A stretch of 64,000 bases of DNA from Burkholderiales bacterium (GCA_016223165.1 JACRPO010000005.1:682001-746000), one strand, 5' to 3'; positions 43,429 to 52,698 are shown, counted from the stretch's first letter. Notes: generated by a model not told the origin, from the sequence alone. Numbers and translations are program-made.

Positions 43429-45786
43429 CTACGGCTCGGGCCGGGCAGCCGGCGCGCGCGCCATCGACACGCGCCATGCACCTTCGGCGCCCGCCGGCGG
43501 GGGTTCGTAGGCCCGTATCGGCGGCAGCTCGCCGTCGTAGCGCTCGACCTGCACCGCAGCAAGCTGGCCGCTGCAGCCCTGCGCCAGCGACGAAGTGCCG
43601 GCGTCACGGGTCAGCACGTTCGGGTTGCCGTGCACGCACAGGGGCCGGTCGGCCGCCGGGTCGTGCGGGTCGTACCACGCGCCGGTGGGCAGTTGCACCA
43701 CGCCTGCCATCACTTCCTCCGTCACGCGGGCAGCGGCCAGGCAGGCGCCACGTTGGTTGAAGAGCCGCACGACGTCGCCGTCGGTGATGCCTCTGGCCGC
43801 CGCGTCGCCGGGATGCAGACGACAGACTTCCCGCCCTCGAATCTTCCCGGCCGCGCTGTGGCCGCCGAAGTCGAGCTGGCTGTGCAGCCGCGTGGCGGGC
43901 TGGTTGGCGACCAGGAACAGGGGATGCCGCGAGTCGGGCGCTTCCTGCTTGGGCAACCAGGCGGGATGGCCCGGGCAGTCGGCATAGCCGAAGCCGGCCA
44001 GCACGGGCGAGCTGATCTGCACCTTGCCGCTGGGTGTCGGCAGCGGGTGGCCGACCGGGTCGTCACGGAAGGCGCGCAGGATGCCGCCGTCGTCCGCGCT
44101 CTGGGGCAGGCTCAGTTCACCGCGGGACCAGAAGGCATCGAAGTCCGGCGCTTCGTCGCCGCGCGCCTGCAGCGCTGCGCGTGTCTTGTCGTACAGGTGA
44201 CGCAGCCATGCGCGCGCATCGCGGCCTTCGGTGAAGGCCTCGCGCCGGCCCAGGCGCTCTGCCAGGTCGGCGAAGATGTCGTAGTCGTCCCGGGCCAGGC
44301 CCACCGGCTCGGCGATGCGGTGCATCGCCACCATCAGCGGGTCGGTCGGCGCGGCGCCGATGTCCTCGCGCTCCAGCGTCATCGTGCACGGCAGCACGAT
44401 GTCGGCATGCCGGGCCGTGGCCGTCCAGGCGGCCTCGTGCACGACCAGCGTGTCGAGCCGGCGGAAGGCCTCGCGCAGCCGGTTGATGTCCTGGTGATGG
44501 TGAAACGGGTTGCCGCCGGCCCAGTAGGCCAGGCGCACATGTGGATAGGCTAGGCGCTGGCCGTCGTAGTTGAACGCCTCGCCGGGGTGCAGCAGCATGT
44601 CGGCGATGCGCGCCACGGGAATGGACGCCTTCACGCCGTTGCTGCCCTGCGGCAACGCGGCGCCGGGCACGGCGTTCAGGCGCTTGCCGTAGTGCGCCAG
44701 GGTCCCCAGCGCGTAGGCGTAGCCGCCGCCGGGCAGCCCGATCTGCCCCAGCGCAGCGGCGAGCACCGCGCCCATCCAGACCGGCTGTTCGCCGTGCTCG
44801 GCTCGCTGCAGCGAATGCGACACGACGACCAGCACGCGCCTGCCGTGCAACGAGCGCGCGAGGGTCACGATCTGCTTTGGCGCCAGGCCGCAGATGCCGG
44901 CGGCCCACGCAGCCGTTTTCGGCTGGCCGTCGGCGCGGCCCATCAGGTAGTCCTCGAAGGTCGGCCAGCCGTCGCAGAACTCGGCCAAGAAGGCGCGGTC
45001 GTGCAGCCCCTCGTCGACCAGCGTGTGCACCAGGCCCAGCATCAGCGCCGTGTCGGTGCCCGGCCGCGCGGGGAGCCATTCCGGATTCGCCTCGGGCGGC
45101 AGGTCGGGCAGCAGCGGGCTCACGTTGACGAAGCGGCAGCCGCGCTCGGCCGCGCGGCGCATCGCATCGCGCTCGACATGGCGGCTGATGCCACCCGAAG
45201 CCACGCGCGAGTTGCGCAGCGCCATGCCACCGAAAGCCAGCACGACCCCGGTGTGCCCGACGATCCGCTCCCAGGTCACGTTGCGTCGGGCCACCTCGTC
45301 CATGGGGCCGAGGACGTGCGGCAAGATCACCGCCGACGCGCCCGCGCTGTAGCTGTTGACCGAGCGCACGTAGCCGCCGAGCGCGATGTTCAGGAAGCGG
45401 TGCACCTGGCTTTGCGCGTGGTGGAAGCGCCCCGCGCTCGACCAGCCGTAGGAGCCGCCGAAGATCGCCTCGGCACCATGGGCCCGCTGCACGCGCTGCA
45501 GCTCGGCGGCCAGGCGGTCGAGCACCTCGGCCCAGGGCAGCGCGACGAAGGTGTCGCAACCGCGTTGCGCATCCGGCCCCGGGCCGCGCTCCAGCCAGCC
45601 CCGCCGCACCATCGGCGTCGTGACGCGGGCGCGGTGGCGCAGCGCCGCCGGAAAGTTCTGCAGCAGCAGGTTCGGGTCAGGGTCGCCGGGGTGCGGGCGC
45701 ACCGTCAGCGTCTCGCCGTTCCAGGCGGCCGAGAACACACCCCAGTGCGCGCTGTGCGGACGGAATTTGCCAAGGTCGGTGCTCAT
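43429..45786 (-). CDS. Molybdopterin oxidoreductase, biotin-sulfoxide/TMAO reductase type
   Basis: A 785-residue bis-MGD enzyme of the DMSO reductase family. It lacks an N-terminal [4Fe-4S] cysteine motif and a Tat signal, so it is cytoplasmic like BisC. The molybdenum ligand is probably Ser117 in GGSYGWSSAGRFHHAQ. Other family blocks are NSYSAGASAVILPHVLG, GMALRNSRVASGGISRH, WTATARHADIVLPCTMTLERED and GNPNVLTRDAGTSSLAQG. It would reduce an S- or N-oxide (biotin or methionine sulfoxide, TMAO). It sits between suyA and a TctC gene on the same strand, so a role on a sulfur compound is suggested. Confidence 0.87.
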   Translation of the reverse strand: MSTDLGKFRPHSAHWGVFSAAWNGETLTVRPHPGDPDPNLLLQNFPAALRHRARVTTPMVRRGWLERGPGPDAQRGCDTFVALPWAEVLDRLAAELQRVQRAHGAEAIFGGSYGWSSAGRFHHAQSQVHRFLNIALGGYVRSVNSYSAGASAVILPHVLGPMDEVARRNVTWERIVGHTGVVLAFGGMALRNSRVASGGISRHVERDAMRRAAERGCRFVNVSPLLPDLPPEANPEWLPARPGTDTALMLGLVHTLVDEGLHDRAFLAEFCDGWPTFEDYLMGRADGQPKTAAWAAGICGLAPKQIVTLARSLHGRRVLVVVSHSLQRAEHGEQPVWMGAVLAAALGQIGLPGGGYAYALGTLAHYGKRLNAVPGAALPQGSNGVKASIPVARIADMLLHPGEAFNYDGQRLAYPHVRLAYWAGGNPFHHHQDINRLREAFRRLDTLVVHEAAWTATARHADIVLPCTMTLEREDIGAAPTDPLMVAMHRIAEPVGLARDDYDIFADLAERLGRREAFTEGRDARAWLRHLYDKTRAALQARGDEAPDFDAFWSRGELSLPQSADDGGILRAFRDDPVGHPLPTPSGKVQISSPVLAGFGYADCPGHPAWLPKQEAPDSRHPLFLVANQPATRLHSQLDFGGHSAAGKIRGREVCRLHPGDAAARGITDGDVVRLFNQRGACLAAARVTEEVMAGVVQLPTGAWYDPHDPAADRPLCVHGNPNVLTRDAGTSSLAQGCSGQLAAVQVERYDGELPPIRAYEPPPAGAEGAWRVSMARAPAARPEP

Positions 45787-45878
45787 CGCGAAGGGGTGGA
45801 TGTCGAGCGCCGGCTAATCGCCGGCTTTCCGTTCGGGGCGTTCCGTTCGGGTTTGCGGACGGCTTTCCCTTCGGCGTC

Positions 45879-46862
45879 CTATTCCGCCTTCAGGTTACCG
45901 CGCTCGACAGCGCGCCGGTAGTTGGCGATGTCTTTGACGATGAAGTCGCCGAAGGCCTGGCCCGTGCGGTGCGATTCCTGCGCACCGTCGGCACGGTACA
46001 CCTTCAGCAACTCGGCGTCCTGCATCGACGCCTGCACGGCGCGCACCAGCGTCTCGATCACGTCCTTCGGCGTTCCTTTGGGCGCCGCCAGGCCGTACCA
46101 CTGCGTCATCACGACATCGATGCCGGACTCCTTCAGCGTCGGGACGTCGGACAACGCGGCCAGGCGCTTGTCGGTGGTGACAGCCAGGAGCCGCAGCTTG
46201 CCGGCGCTGATCTGCCCCATCAGCGGCGTGTAGGGCGCGAAGAAGCTGTCGACCTGGCCGCCGTAGAGGTCGGTCAGCGCCGGGCCCGAGCCCTTGTAGG
46301 GGATGTGCAGGATGTCGAGTGCCGCCTGCTGCTTGATCATCTCCATCACCACCTGCGAGGCGCCGCCGGTGCCTGTGGAGGCATAGGTGAGCTTGCCGCC
46401 CTTGGCGGCCTGCACGTACTGCTGGATGTTGGCGATCTTCGACTTGCCGCTCACCATCAGCCCGTAGGGCGTCTCGACCAGCTGCGCGATCGGCGCGAAG
46501 TCGTCCGGCACCTTGTACGCGAGCTTGGGCTGGATGGCCACGGCGCTGGCCATGTTGCCGCTCATCGCCAGGATCAGCGTGTAGCCGTCGGGCTTGGCGT
46601 TGGCGACGGCCTCGGCGGCGATGTTGCCGCCGGCGCCGGCCTTGTTGTCGACGAACACCGTCTTGCCCAGCTGCTTGCCCAATGCGGTGGCGATGGCGCG
46701 GCCGTACAGGTCGCCACCGCCACCGGGCGGAAACCCGACGACGAGCTTGATGGGCTGCTCGGGATAGGCGGCGCGCGCGGGTGCGCCGGCGGCGAGCAGG
46801 CCAATGAGGCCAGCGGCCGCGAGCGGCGCGCAGAGCCGGTGCAACAGTCGATGAGCGGGCAT
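45879..46862 (-). CDS. TctC/Bug family periplasmic solute-binding protein
   Basis: A 327-residue binding protein of a tripartite tricarboxylate transporter: signal peptide (about 1-31, ending APARAA), the family opening YPEQPIKLVVGFPPGGGGDLYGR, VDNKAGAGGNIAAEAVA, and DVVMTQWYGLAAPKGTP. GGAG lies 8 bases before the ATG at 46862, which rules out the much longer upstream frame. No TctA/TctB membrane genes are in the window. The ligand is probably a carboxylate, possibly the substrate of the local enzymes. Confidence 0.92.
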   Translation of the reverse strand: MPAHRLLHRLCAPLAAAGLIGLLAAGAPARAAYPEQPIKLVVGFPPGGGGDLYGRAIATALGKQLGKTVFVDNKAGAGGNIAAEAVANAKPDGYTLILAMSGNMASAVAIQPKLAYKVPDDFAPIAQLVETPYGLMVSGKSKIANIQQYVQAAKGGKLTYASTGTGGASQVVMEMIKQQAALDILHIPYKGSGPALTDLYGGQVDSFFAPYTPLMGQISAGKLRLLAVTTDKRLAALSDVPTLKESGIDVVMTQWYGLAAPKGTPKDVIETLVRAVQASMQDAELLKVYRADGAQESHRTGQAFGDFIVKDIANYRRAVERGNLKAE

Positions 46863-46927
46863 GAAGGAGTCTCCTCGTGGTCGTGGATTTCCCGTGATCA
46901 GCGCCACGATGGCGTTGATCACGACGT

Positions 46928-46959
46928 GGATCTCGTGGGTCGCAGGGATCTCGTGGGTC
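46928..46959. repeat. 18-base-period direct repeat between two genes
   Basis: GGATCTCGTGGGTC occurs at 46928-46941 and again at 46946-46959, in the 122-base gap between the sulfurtransferase stop and the TctC start. Nothing else is visible in this gap. Confidence 0.6.
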
Positions 46960-46984
46960 TCGCGCATCGAGCCGCGGCTGGCGC

Positions 46985-47899
46985 TCAGGCCTGGGCGCCG
47001 GTGGCGATGGCTGCGCCCGGCTGCGCGCACCACTCGCTCCAGGAGCCGGGATACAGCGCCGCCCCGTGCAGGCCGGCCACTTCCATCGCGAGCAGGTTGT
47101 GGCAGGCGGTGACGCCGGAGCCGCACTGGCTGATGACGGCGGCCCCCGATCGCCCACCCAGCAAGCGCTCGAACTCGGCGCGCAATTGCGCCGCCGGCTT
47201 GAAGTGGCCGTCGGCGCCGAGGTTGTCGCGGAAGAGCCGGTTGACAGCACCGGGGATGTGGCCCCCGATCGGGTCCAGCGTTTCGTTCTCGCCGCGGAAG
47301 CGATCGGGCGCGCGCGCGTCGAGCACCAGCCGCTCGCCACTGTCGACGTTGGCCTTCACCGCGGCGTAGTCGGCGATCGGCGCGAGGCTCGCGCGCAGGC
47401 TGAAGCCACCGCGCCGGTGCGCGCCGGGCTCGGCCACGACCAGCGGCCCGCCTTCGGCCTTCCAAGCCGCGACACCACCGTCGAGCACCGCCGCGGCGCC
47501 GTGGCCGACCCAGCGCAGCATCCACCACAGGCGCGCCGCATACATGCCGCCGGCGTTGTCGTAGCCGACCACCAGCGTGTCGTCGTCGGCACCCCATGCC
47601 GCCATCGCAGCCGCGAACTGCGCACGCTTGGGCAGCGGGTGGCGGCCGTTGCGACCGGTCTTGGCGGCCGACAGCTGCTCTTCGAGGTGCACGTAGACGG
47701 CGCCCGGCACGTGGCCGGCGTCGTAGGCACGGCGGCCTGCCGCGGGGTCGGCGAGCTCGAAACTGCAGTCGGCGACGAGCGTCTTGGCGGCCGGGTCGGC
47801 CAAGCGATCGCGGAGCTCCGACGCGGAGATCAGCGGGAAGTGCGTCATGCCCTCATTGGTCGGCGTTGCGAGTGCGGGTGCGGCCTTGCGCAGGCTCAT
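46985..47899 (-). CDS. Sulfurtransferase, 3-mercaptopyruvate/rhodanese type
   Basis: A 304-residue two-domain rhodanese. The second domain carries the active-site loop CGSGVTA (in SQCGSGVTACHNLLA), the form typical of 3-mercaptopyruvate sulfurtransferase; the first domain is inactive as usual. The start at 47899 is set by its ATGA overlap with the upstream TctC gene; a later Met (MTHFPLISASEL) is closer to the conserved start. It would move sulfane sulfur to cyanide or thiols. Its place inside the TctC/suy run is unusual. Confidence 0.9.
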   Translation of the reverse strand: MSLRKAAPALATPTNEGMTHFPLISASELRDRLADPAAKTLVADCSFELADPAAGRRAYDAGHVPGAVYVHLEEQLSAAKTGRNGRHPLPKRAQFAAAMAAWGADDDTLVVGYDNAGGMYAARLWWMLRWVGHGAAAVLDGGVAAWKAEGGPLVVAEPGAHRRGGFSLRASLAPIADYAAVKANVDSGERLVLDARAPDRFRGENETLDPIGGHIPGAVNRLFRDNLGADGHFKPAAQLRAEFERLLGGRSGAAVISQCGSGVTACHNLLAMEVAGLHGAALYPGSWSEWCAQPGAAIATGAQA

Positions 47900-48873
47900 T
47901 GCATGACCTGCCTGATCAACTCCGGCGGCACGCCGCTGCGGTAGCGCGCCATGTCGTCGACGATGTAGCGCTCGAAGGCGGCGCCCGGCAGGTCACGCTC
48001 GATCGCCGCGTCCTTGCGGATCGCCTCGCGCACCTCGGGTGAGGCCAGCACCTTGGACAGATGCTCCGACAGAGTCTCGACGATGGCCGCCGGCGTGCCC
48101 TTGGGCGCCGCCAGGCCATACCACTGCGTCACGACGACATCGATGCCGACCTCCTTGAACGTCGGCACGTCGGGCACTGCCGGGTTGCGCTTGTCGCCGG
48201 TGAGTGCGAGCAGCCGCAACGCGCCCTGCCGGACCTGGCCCATGATGGGCGGGGCGGTGGCGAAGAACAGGTCCACCTGCCCGGCGATGAGGTCGGTGAT
48301 GGCCGGGCCGCTGCCCCGGTACGGGATGTGCAGGATCTCGACGCCGGCGCGCTGCTTGACCATCTCCATGCCGATGTGCGCCGCGCCGCCGGCGCCGGTG
48401 GAGGCGAAGGTGAGCTTGCCGGCCTTGGCCTCGCGCAGCACGTCCTGCACGGTGCGCATGCGCGAGGCGGCGGCCACGAACAGGCCGTGCGGCGCCTCGA
48501 GAATGAGGCCGATCGGCGCGAAGTCTTCGGGCACTTTGTACGTCACCGCCTTCGGTCGCAGCGCCGGCGTGACGGCGAAGTTGCCGCTCATGGCGAGGAT
48601 GAGCGTCAGGCCGTCGGGCGGCGCCTTGGCCGCGAGGTCGGCGGCGATGTTGCCGCCCGCGCCGGCGCGGTTCTCGACGATGACGGTCTGCTCCAGCGAC
48701 TTCTGCAGCCCGCGCGCGATGAGCCGGCCGTACAGGTCGCCGCCGCCCCCGGGCGGAAAGCCGACGAGCAACTTGATCGGCTGGTCCGAGTAGCGCGCCC
48801 GGGCCGGCACCACGGCCATGCCGGCCAGGGCGAGCGCCGCCTGCCGGCGGTTGATGCGCGGGTGAATCGTCAT
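47896..48873 (-). CDS. Second TctC/Bug family solute-binding protein
   Basis: A 325-residue paralogue of the other TctC protein here (shared YSDQPIKLLVGFPPGGGGDLYGR, VENRAGAGGNIAADLA, DVVVTQWYGLAAPKGTP). The signal peptide has a twin-arginine-like INRRQAALALAG. Two starts six bases apart are possible; 48873 (MTIHPRINRRQ) is chosen because AGGAG is then 8 bases upstream. The stop overlaps the sulfurtransferase start. The similarity of the two proteins suggests a local duplication with the sulfurtransferase between them. Confidence 0.92.
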   Translation of the reverse strand: MTIHPRINRRQAALALAGMAVVPARARYSDQPIKLLVGFPPGGGGDLYGRLIARGLQKSLEQTVIVENRAGAGGNIAADLAAKAPPDGLTLILAMSGNFAVTPALRPKAVTYKVPEDFAPIGLILEAPHGLFVAAASRMRTVQDVLREAKAGKLTFASTGAGGAAHIGMEMVKQRAGVEILHIPYRGSGPAITDLIAGQVDLFFATAPPIMGQVRQGALRLLALTGDKRNPAVPDVPTFKEVGIDVVVTQWYGLAAPKGTPAAIVETLSEHLSKVLASPEVREAIRKDAAIERDLPGAAFERYIVDDMARYRSGVPPELIRQVMQ

Positions 48874-48913
48874 CGACATGTCTCCTGCTTCGTCGTGTCC
48901 GTGCGGCGAAGGT

Positions 48914-50275
48914 TCAACGTTCGAGCCAGCCCTGCTGCCGGGCCAGCACACGGTCCACCGAAGGCTCGCACTGGCCGAGGTAGCCCGCCGGGTCGGTCAG
49001 GCGCTGGATCTCGTCGGCACCCAGCAGCGTGGCGAGGCCGGGGTGCTGGCGCATCGCCTCGGCGAAGCCAAGCTTGTGCGTGAGGCCGTGCATCGAGGCC
49101 TCGTAGATCCACTCGTGCGCGGTCTGCTTGCCCACGCGCTCCGAGAGCTCCAGCATCACCCGCTCGGAGAGCAGGTAGCCGCGCATCATGTCGAGGTTGC
49201 CGGCCATGCGGGCGGCGTCGACACGCAGGCCGGCGAGCAGGTTCTTCGCCTGGAACAGCATGGCGCCGGCGATCAGGCAGCACTCGGGCAACGCCTTCCA
49301 TTCCATCTTCCAGGCGATGCCGTCGCGCTCGCCCTCCTGCACCATGCCCTCGAGCATCAACGCGGCGTTGTAGCGCAGCGGTCGCGACAGGCCGGCCAGG
49401 TTCTCGGCCGAGGTCGGGTTGCGCTTGTGCGGCATCGTCGAGGAGCCGAGCTTGCCTTCGGAGAAGGCCTCCTCGACTTCGGCGAACTCGTTGCGCTGCA
49501 TGTTGAACAACTCGTTGCCGATCTTCGACAGCGTCGCGCCCAGCATCGCCAGCAGCAGCGCGTATTCGGTGAAGCGGTCGCGCGCCGGCGCCCAGCTGAT
49601 GTCGGGCGCACCCAGGCCCAGCCGGGCGAGCGTGCGGCGCTCCACCTCCACGGCCTGCGGGCCCAGCGATGCCTGGCTGCCGACCGCGCCGGCCACCATG
49701 CCCACCAGCACGCGCGGCTCGCAGGCCTGCAGCCGCGCCTGGTGGCGGCCGAGCTCGTCGAGCCAGAGCGCACATTTGTGGCCGAAGGTGATGGGCAGCG
49801 CCTGCACGCCATGCGTGCGGCCGGCCATTGGCGTCGCCCGGTGCTCGGCGGCCAGGCGCGCCAGCTCGCGGCCCACGGCGCGCAGGTCGCGCATCGCCAC
49901 GGCGTGGAACTCCTTCAACTGCATCGCGACACCGGTGTCCACCACGTCCTGCGTCGTCGCGCCGTAGTGGACCCACTCGCCGTGCTCCTTCGCGCAGGCC
50001 GCCTGCAGCTGCTTGAGCGCCGGCACCAGCGAGTGCTTGATGCGGCGGATCTCGGCCGACATCTTCGCGATGTCGATGGCGCCGACCTTCGCCTTGTCCG
50101 CGATCTCCGCCGCCGCCGCCGCCGGAACGATGCCGAGCTCGGCTTGCGCCGCGGCCAGCGCGGCCTCGAAGTCGAGCCACTTCTGCACGCGGTTCTCTTC
50201 CGAGAAGATGGCGCGCAGCTCGTCGGTGCCCCACAGGTGCTGGAGCGACTGCATGTCGAAGACGGACACGGGCAT
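48914..50275 (-). CDS. Adenylosuccinate-lyase/fumarase superfamily lyase
   Basis: A 453-residue homotetrameric-lyase-type protein with the superfamily signature GSSTMPHKRNPTSAE (the catalytic Ser loop) and HYGATTQDVVDTG. It is close to PurB and 3-carboxymuconate cycloisomerase-like proteins, but a second purB-like gene in a catabolic cluster is probably not for purines. Members eliminate fumarate from N-substituted aspartates or related substrates. It lies 17 bases after the FAD dehydrogenase and 40 bases before a TctC gene, in the same direction. Substrate unknown. Confidence 0.85.
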   Translation of the reverse strand: MPVSVFDMQSLQHLWGTDELRAIFSEENRVQKWLDFEAALAAAQAELGIVPAAAAAEIADKAKVGAIDIAKMSAEIRRIKHSLVPALKQLQAACAKEHGEWVHYGATTQDVVDTGVAMQLKEFHAVAMRDLRAVGRELARLAAEHRATPMAGRTHGVQALPITFGHKCALWLDELGRHQARLQACEPRVLVGMVAGAVGSQASLGPQAVEVERRTLARLGLGAPDISWAPARDRFTEYALLLAMLGATLSKIGNELFNMQRNEFAEVEEAFSEGKLGSSTMPHKRNPTSAENLAGLSRPLRYNAALMLEGMVQEGERDGIAWKMEWKALPECCLIAGAMLFQAKNLLAGLRVDAARMAGNLDMMRGYLLSERVMLELSERVGKQTAHEWIYEASMHGLTHKLGFAEAMRQHPGLATLLGADEIQRLTDPAGYLGQCEPSVDRVLARQQGWLER

Positions 50276-50292
50276 GGGAGGGCTCTCGTTCG

Positions 50293-51777
50293 TTATCGGG
50301 CAGATCGTTCGAGCAGCGCGCGCGGCAGCAGGCGGCCCGGATTGAAGGTGCCGGCCGGGTCGAGCGCACGCTTGATGCGGGCCATCGCTTCCAGCGCCAC
50401 CGGGTGCTTGTAGCGGACGAAGGCGTCCTGCTTGAGGCGGCCGATGCCGTGCTCGGCCGAGATCGAACCCTGCAGGCGCGCGGCGGTGTCGTGCACGATG
50501 GCGTGCACCTCTCCTTCACGGGCCAGGAACTCAGCCTTGCCCATGCCCGCGGGCATGCTCTGGTTGTAGTGGAGATTGCCGTCGCCGACGTGGCCGAAGC
50601 AGACGATGCGCACGCCCGGCATGAGCGCCTGCAAGGCCGCATCGGCCTCGGCGACGAAGGCGGGAATGCGCGAGACGGCCACCGAGATGTCGTGCTTGAT
50701 CGATGGCCCCTCGCGGCGCTGGGCCTCGGGCAGGTAGTCACGCAGCGACCAGAAGTCCTGCGCCTGCCGTTGCGAGGTCGCCAACGCGGCGTCGAGGACG
50801 AGGCCTCGTGCCATCGCTTCGGCCAGCGTCTCCTCGAGCGCCGGCGTCGGGTCCAGGTGCGCGCAGACCTCCGAGACGTCGAACAGCACCGACCACGCGT
50901 GCGTGCCGCCCAGGGGCGGGCGCATGCCGGGCGCCGCATGCCGGAGCACGAGGCCGAGTGCGCCCTCGCCCATCAGCTCGAAGGCCGTGACACGCTCTCC
51001 CACGGCTTCGGTGAGTTGCGCCAGCAGTTGCACCGCCGCGTGCGGATCGCGCACCGCCGCCCAGGCCGTGACCACGTGGCGCGGGCGCTGGAAGAGCTTG
51101 ACGGTCGCGGCCGTGACGATGCCCAGCGTGCCTTCAGCGCCGATGAACAGCTGCTTCAGGTCGTAGCCGGTGTTGTCCTTGCGCAGCGCGCCGAGCAGAT
51201 CGAGGACGCGGCCGTCGGCGAGGACCACCTCCAGGCCCAGGGCCAGATCACGCGCGTTGCCGTAGCGCAGCACCTGCTCGCCGCCGGCGTTGGTCGAGAG
51301 CACGCCACCGATCGTCGCGCTGCCCTCCGACGCCAGCGAAAGCGGGAACAGCCGCCCCGCCTCGGCCGCGGCCTCTTGTGCCGCGAGAACGGTGCAGCCC
51401 GCTTCGAGCGTCATGGCGTTGTCCAGCGCATCGATGCGCCGCACGGCGCGCATGCGCTCCAGGCTGAGAACCACCTCGGTCCGCGAATCGTCGGGGGTCG
51501 AGCCGCCGACCAGCCCCGTGTTGCCACCCTGTGGCACGACCGCCACCCCGGCTGCGGCGCAGGCCGCGACGACACGCGAGACCTCGTCGGTCGCGCGCGG
51601 CCGGACCACCGCGAAGCAGTGGCCGGGGAAGACGCCGCGCCAGTCTGCCTCGTAGCGTGCCGTGTCCGGGCCCGCGGTGAGCACGTTCGCGCCACCGACG
51701 ATGGCCGCGAGGCGTTCGGGCAGGTTCGCGGCGGTGGCCGCGGCTGCGGCAGCGGGCTGGAAGACCACGGCAGTCAT
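50293..51777 (-). CDS. FAD-linked 2-hydroxyacid dehydrogenase, GlcD/D-lactate dehydrogenase type
   Basis: A 494-residue PCMH-type FAD flavoprotein: FAD loop VVPQGGNTGLVGGSTPD, SEGSATIGGVLSTNAGG, LFIGAEGTLGIVTAAT, and C-terminal HVGDGNLHYNQS and EHGIGRLKQDAF, the marks of GlcD/D-lactate/D-2-hydroxyglutarate dehydrogenases. The ATG at 51777 begins the conserved protein; a far longer upstream frame crosses the IclR gene and is rejected. It is first in the minus-strand run and divergent from iclR over an operator. In this context it could oxidise a 2-hydroxyacid such as sulfolactate. Confidence 0.9.
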   Translation of the reverse strand: MTAVVFQPAAAAAATAANLPERLAAIVGGANVLTAGPDTARYEADWRGVFPGHCFAVVRPRATDEVSRVVAACAAAGVAVVPQGGNTGLVGGSTPDDSRTEVVLSLERMRAVRRIDALDNAMTLEAGCTVLAAQEAAAEAGRLFPLSLASEGSATIGGVLSTNAGGEQVLRYGNARDLALGLEVVLADGRVLDLLGALRKDNTGYDLKQLFIGAEGTLGIVTAATVKLFQRPRHVVTAWAAVRDPHAAVQLLAQLTEAVGERVTAFELMGEGALGLVLRHAAPGMRPPLGGTHAWSVLFDVSEVCAHLDPTPALEETLAEAMARGLVLDAALATSQRQAQDFWSLRDYLPEAQRREGPSIKHDISVAVSRIPAFVAEADAALQALMPGVRIVCFGHVGDGNLHYNQSMPAGMGKAEFLAREGEVHAIVHDTAARLQGSISAEHGIGRLKQDAFVRYKHPVALEAMARIKRALDPAGTFNPGRLLPRALLERSAR

Positions 51778-51813
51778 GCGTCGTTGCCCATTGTCTCGAC
51801 GTGTTTTATTCAA

Positions 51814-51827
51814 TGAAATGCATTTCA
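51814..51827. promoter_or_regulatory. Palindromic operator candidate, iclR / FAD dehydrogenase intergenic region
   Basis: TGAAATGCATTTCA is a perfect 14-base palindrome in an A+T-rich patch, 36 bases before the FAD dehydrogenase start and 73 before iclR. It has the same TGAA-N6-TTCA form, both extended by a preceding CAA, as the site at 54163. It is the natural binding site for the IclR protein encoded next to it. Confidence 0.65.
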
Positions 51828-51900
51828 ATAGCCAAAACTCTATCCGGAACGCCCGCCCCCTGTCAATGACCACGCCGGCGCAATGCCGTAGCCTCGCTCC

Positions 51901-52698
51901 ATGACCACCACCCGGCCCCGCGCGGCGGCAAAGTCCGTCCCCCGCGCTGCGAAGTCCAAGGCGCCGCCCGCCCCCGCGCCCGCCGCGACCCTCGCATCCC
52001 CGACGCCGCCCTCGGGCGTGCTGGAGCGCGGCATCTCGGTCCTCGAGTGCTTCACGGAAGACCGCCTGCGCCTGCCCTTGCGCGATCTGGCCCAGCTCAC
52101 GGGGCTGGACAAGGCGACGGTGCTGCGCCTGGCCGGCGTGCTGGTGCGTTCGCGCCTGCTGCACCGCTTCGACAACGGCAGCTACGCGCCCGGCCCGGCC
52201 CTGCTGCACATGGGCATGCTCTACCGCCGCACCTTCGACGTCGGCTCGCGGCTGCAGCCGGTGCTGCACCGGGTGATGGAACAGACCGGCGAGACGGTCG
52301 CCCTCTTCGTGCGCAGCGGCGACGAGCGCGTCTGCCTGTACCGGGAGAACAGCGCCCAGGAACTGCGGCACCACGTCGAGGTCGGGGCGCGGGTGAAGCT
52401 CGCCGACGGCGGCTCCTCCGCGCACGTGCTGAAGGCCTTCACCGGCGGCACCACGCCACAGGCCGAGCACATCCTGCGCGAAGGCTTTGCGATCACCCGC
52501 GAAGAGCGTTTGCCGCAGATGGCCTCGGTCGCGCTGCCGGTGTTCGACAGCGACGGCGGCTTCGTCGGCGCGCTGGTGGTCATCGGGCTCGCACCGCGCC
52601 AGAGCCCGGCGGCGCAGCGCAAGGCCGTGCAGGTGGCGCGGCACGAGCTGGCCCAGGCGGGCTTCGCCAGTCGCCCGCCCAGAGACTGGAAGAGATGA
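51901..52698 (+). CDS. IclR family transcriptional regulator
   Basis: A 265-residue regulator: Ala/Pro-rich leader of about 38 residues, winged helix-turn-helix (about 40-100, LRDLAQLTGLDKATVLRLAGVL) and the IclR effector-binding domain (GETVALFVRSGDERVCLYRE, GFAITREERLPQMASVALPVFDSDG). It is divergent from the FAD dehydrogenase run and convergent, with a three-base gap, with the MmgE/PrpD gene. It probably controls both sides through TGAA-N6-TTCA sites in response to a pathway metabolite. Confidence 0.93.
   Translation: MTTTRPRAAAKSVPRAAKSKAPPAPAPAATLASPTPPSGVLERGISVLECFTEDRLRLPLRDLAQLTGLDKATVLRLAGVLVRSRLLHRFDNGSYAPGPALLHMGMLYRRTFDVGSRLQPVLHRVMEQTGETVALFVRSGDERVCLYRENSAQELRHHVEVGARVKLADGGSSAHVLKAFTGGTTPQAEHILREGFAITREERLPQMASVALPVFDSDGGFVGALVVIGLAPRQSPAAQRKAVQVARHELAQAGFASRPPRDWKR

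Noticed and set aside
43429..45786. Selenocysteine or formate-dehydrogenase-type molybdoenzyme linked to selB
   Set aside because: The frame has no internal TGA, the metal ligand is Ser in YGWSSAG, and the Fe-S motif of formate dehydrogenases is absent.
45879..47597. A 572-residue rhodanese-TctC fusion protein
   Set aside because: The upstream part is the sulfurtransferase gene read in the wrong frame; the TctC signal peptide and Shine-Dalgarno place its start at 46862.
50293..52644. A 783-residue FAD protein reaching back over the iclR gene
   Set aside because: The extra 289 residues are antisense to iclR and lack homology; the FAD protein's conserved start is at 51777.
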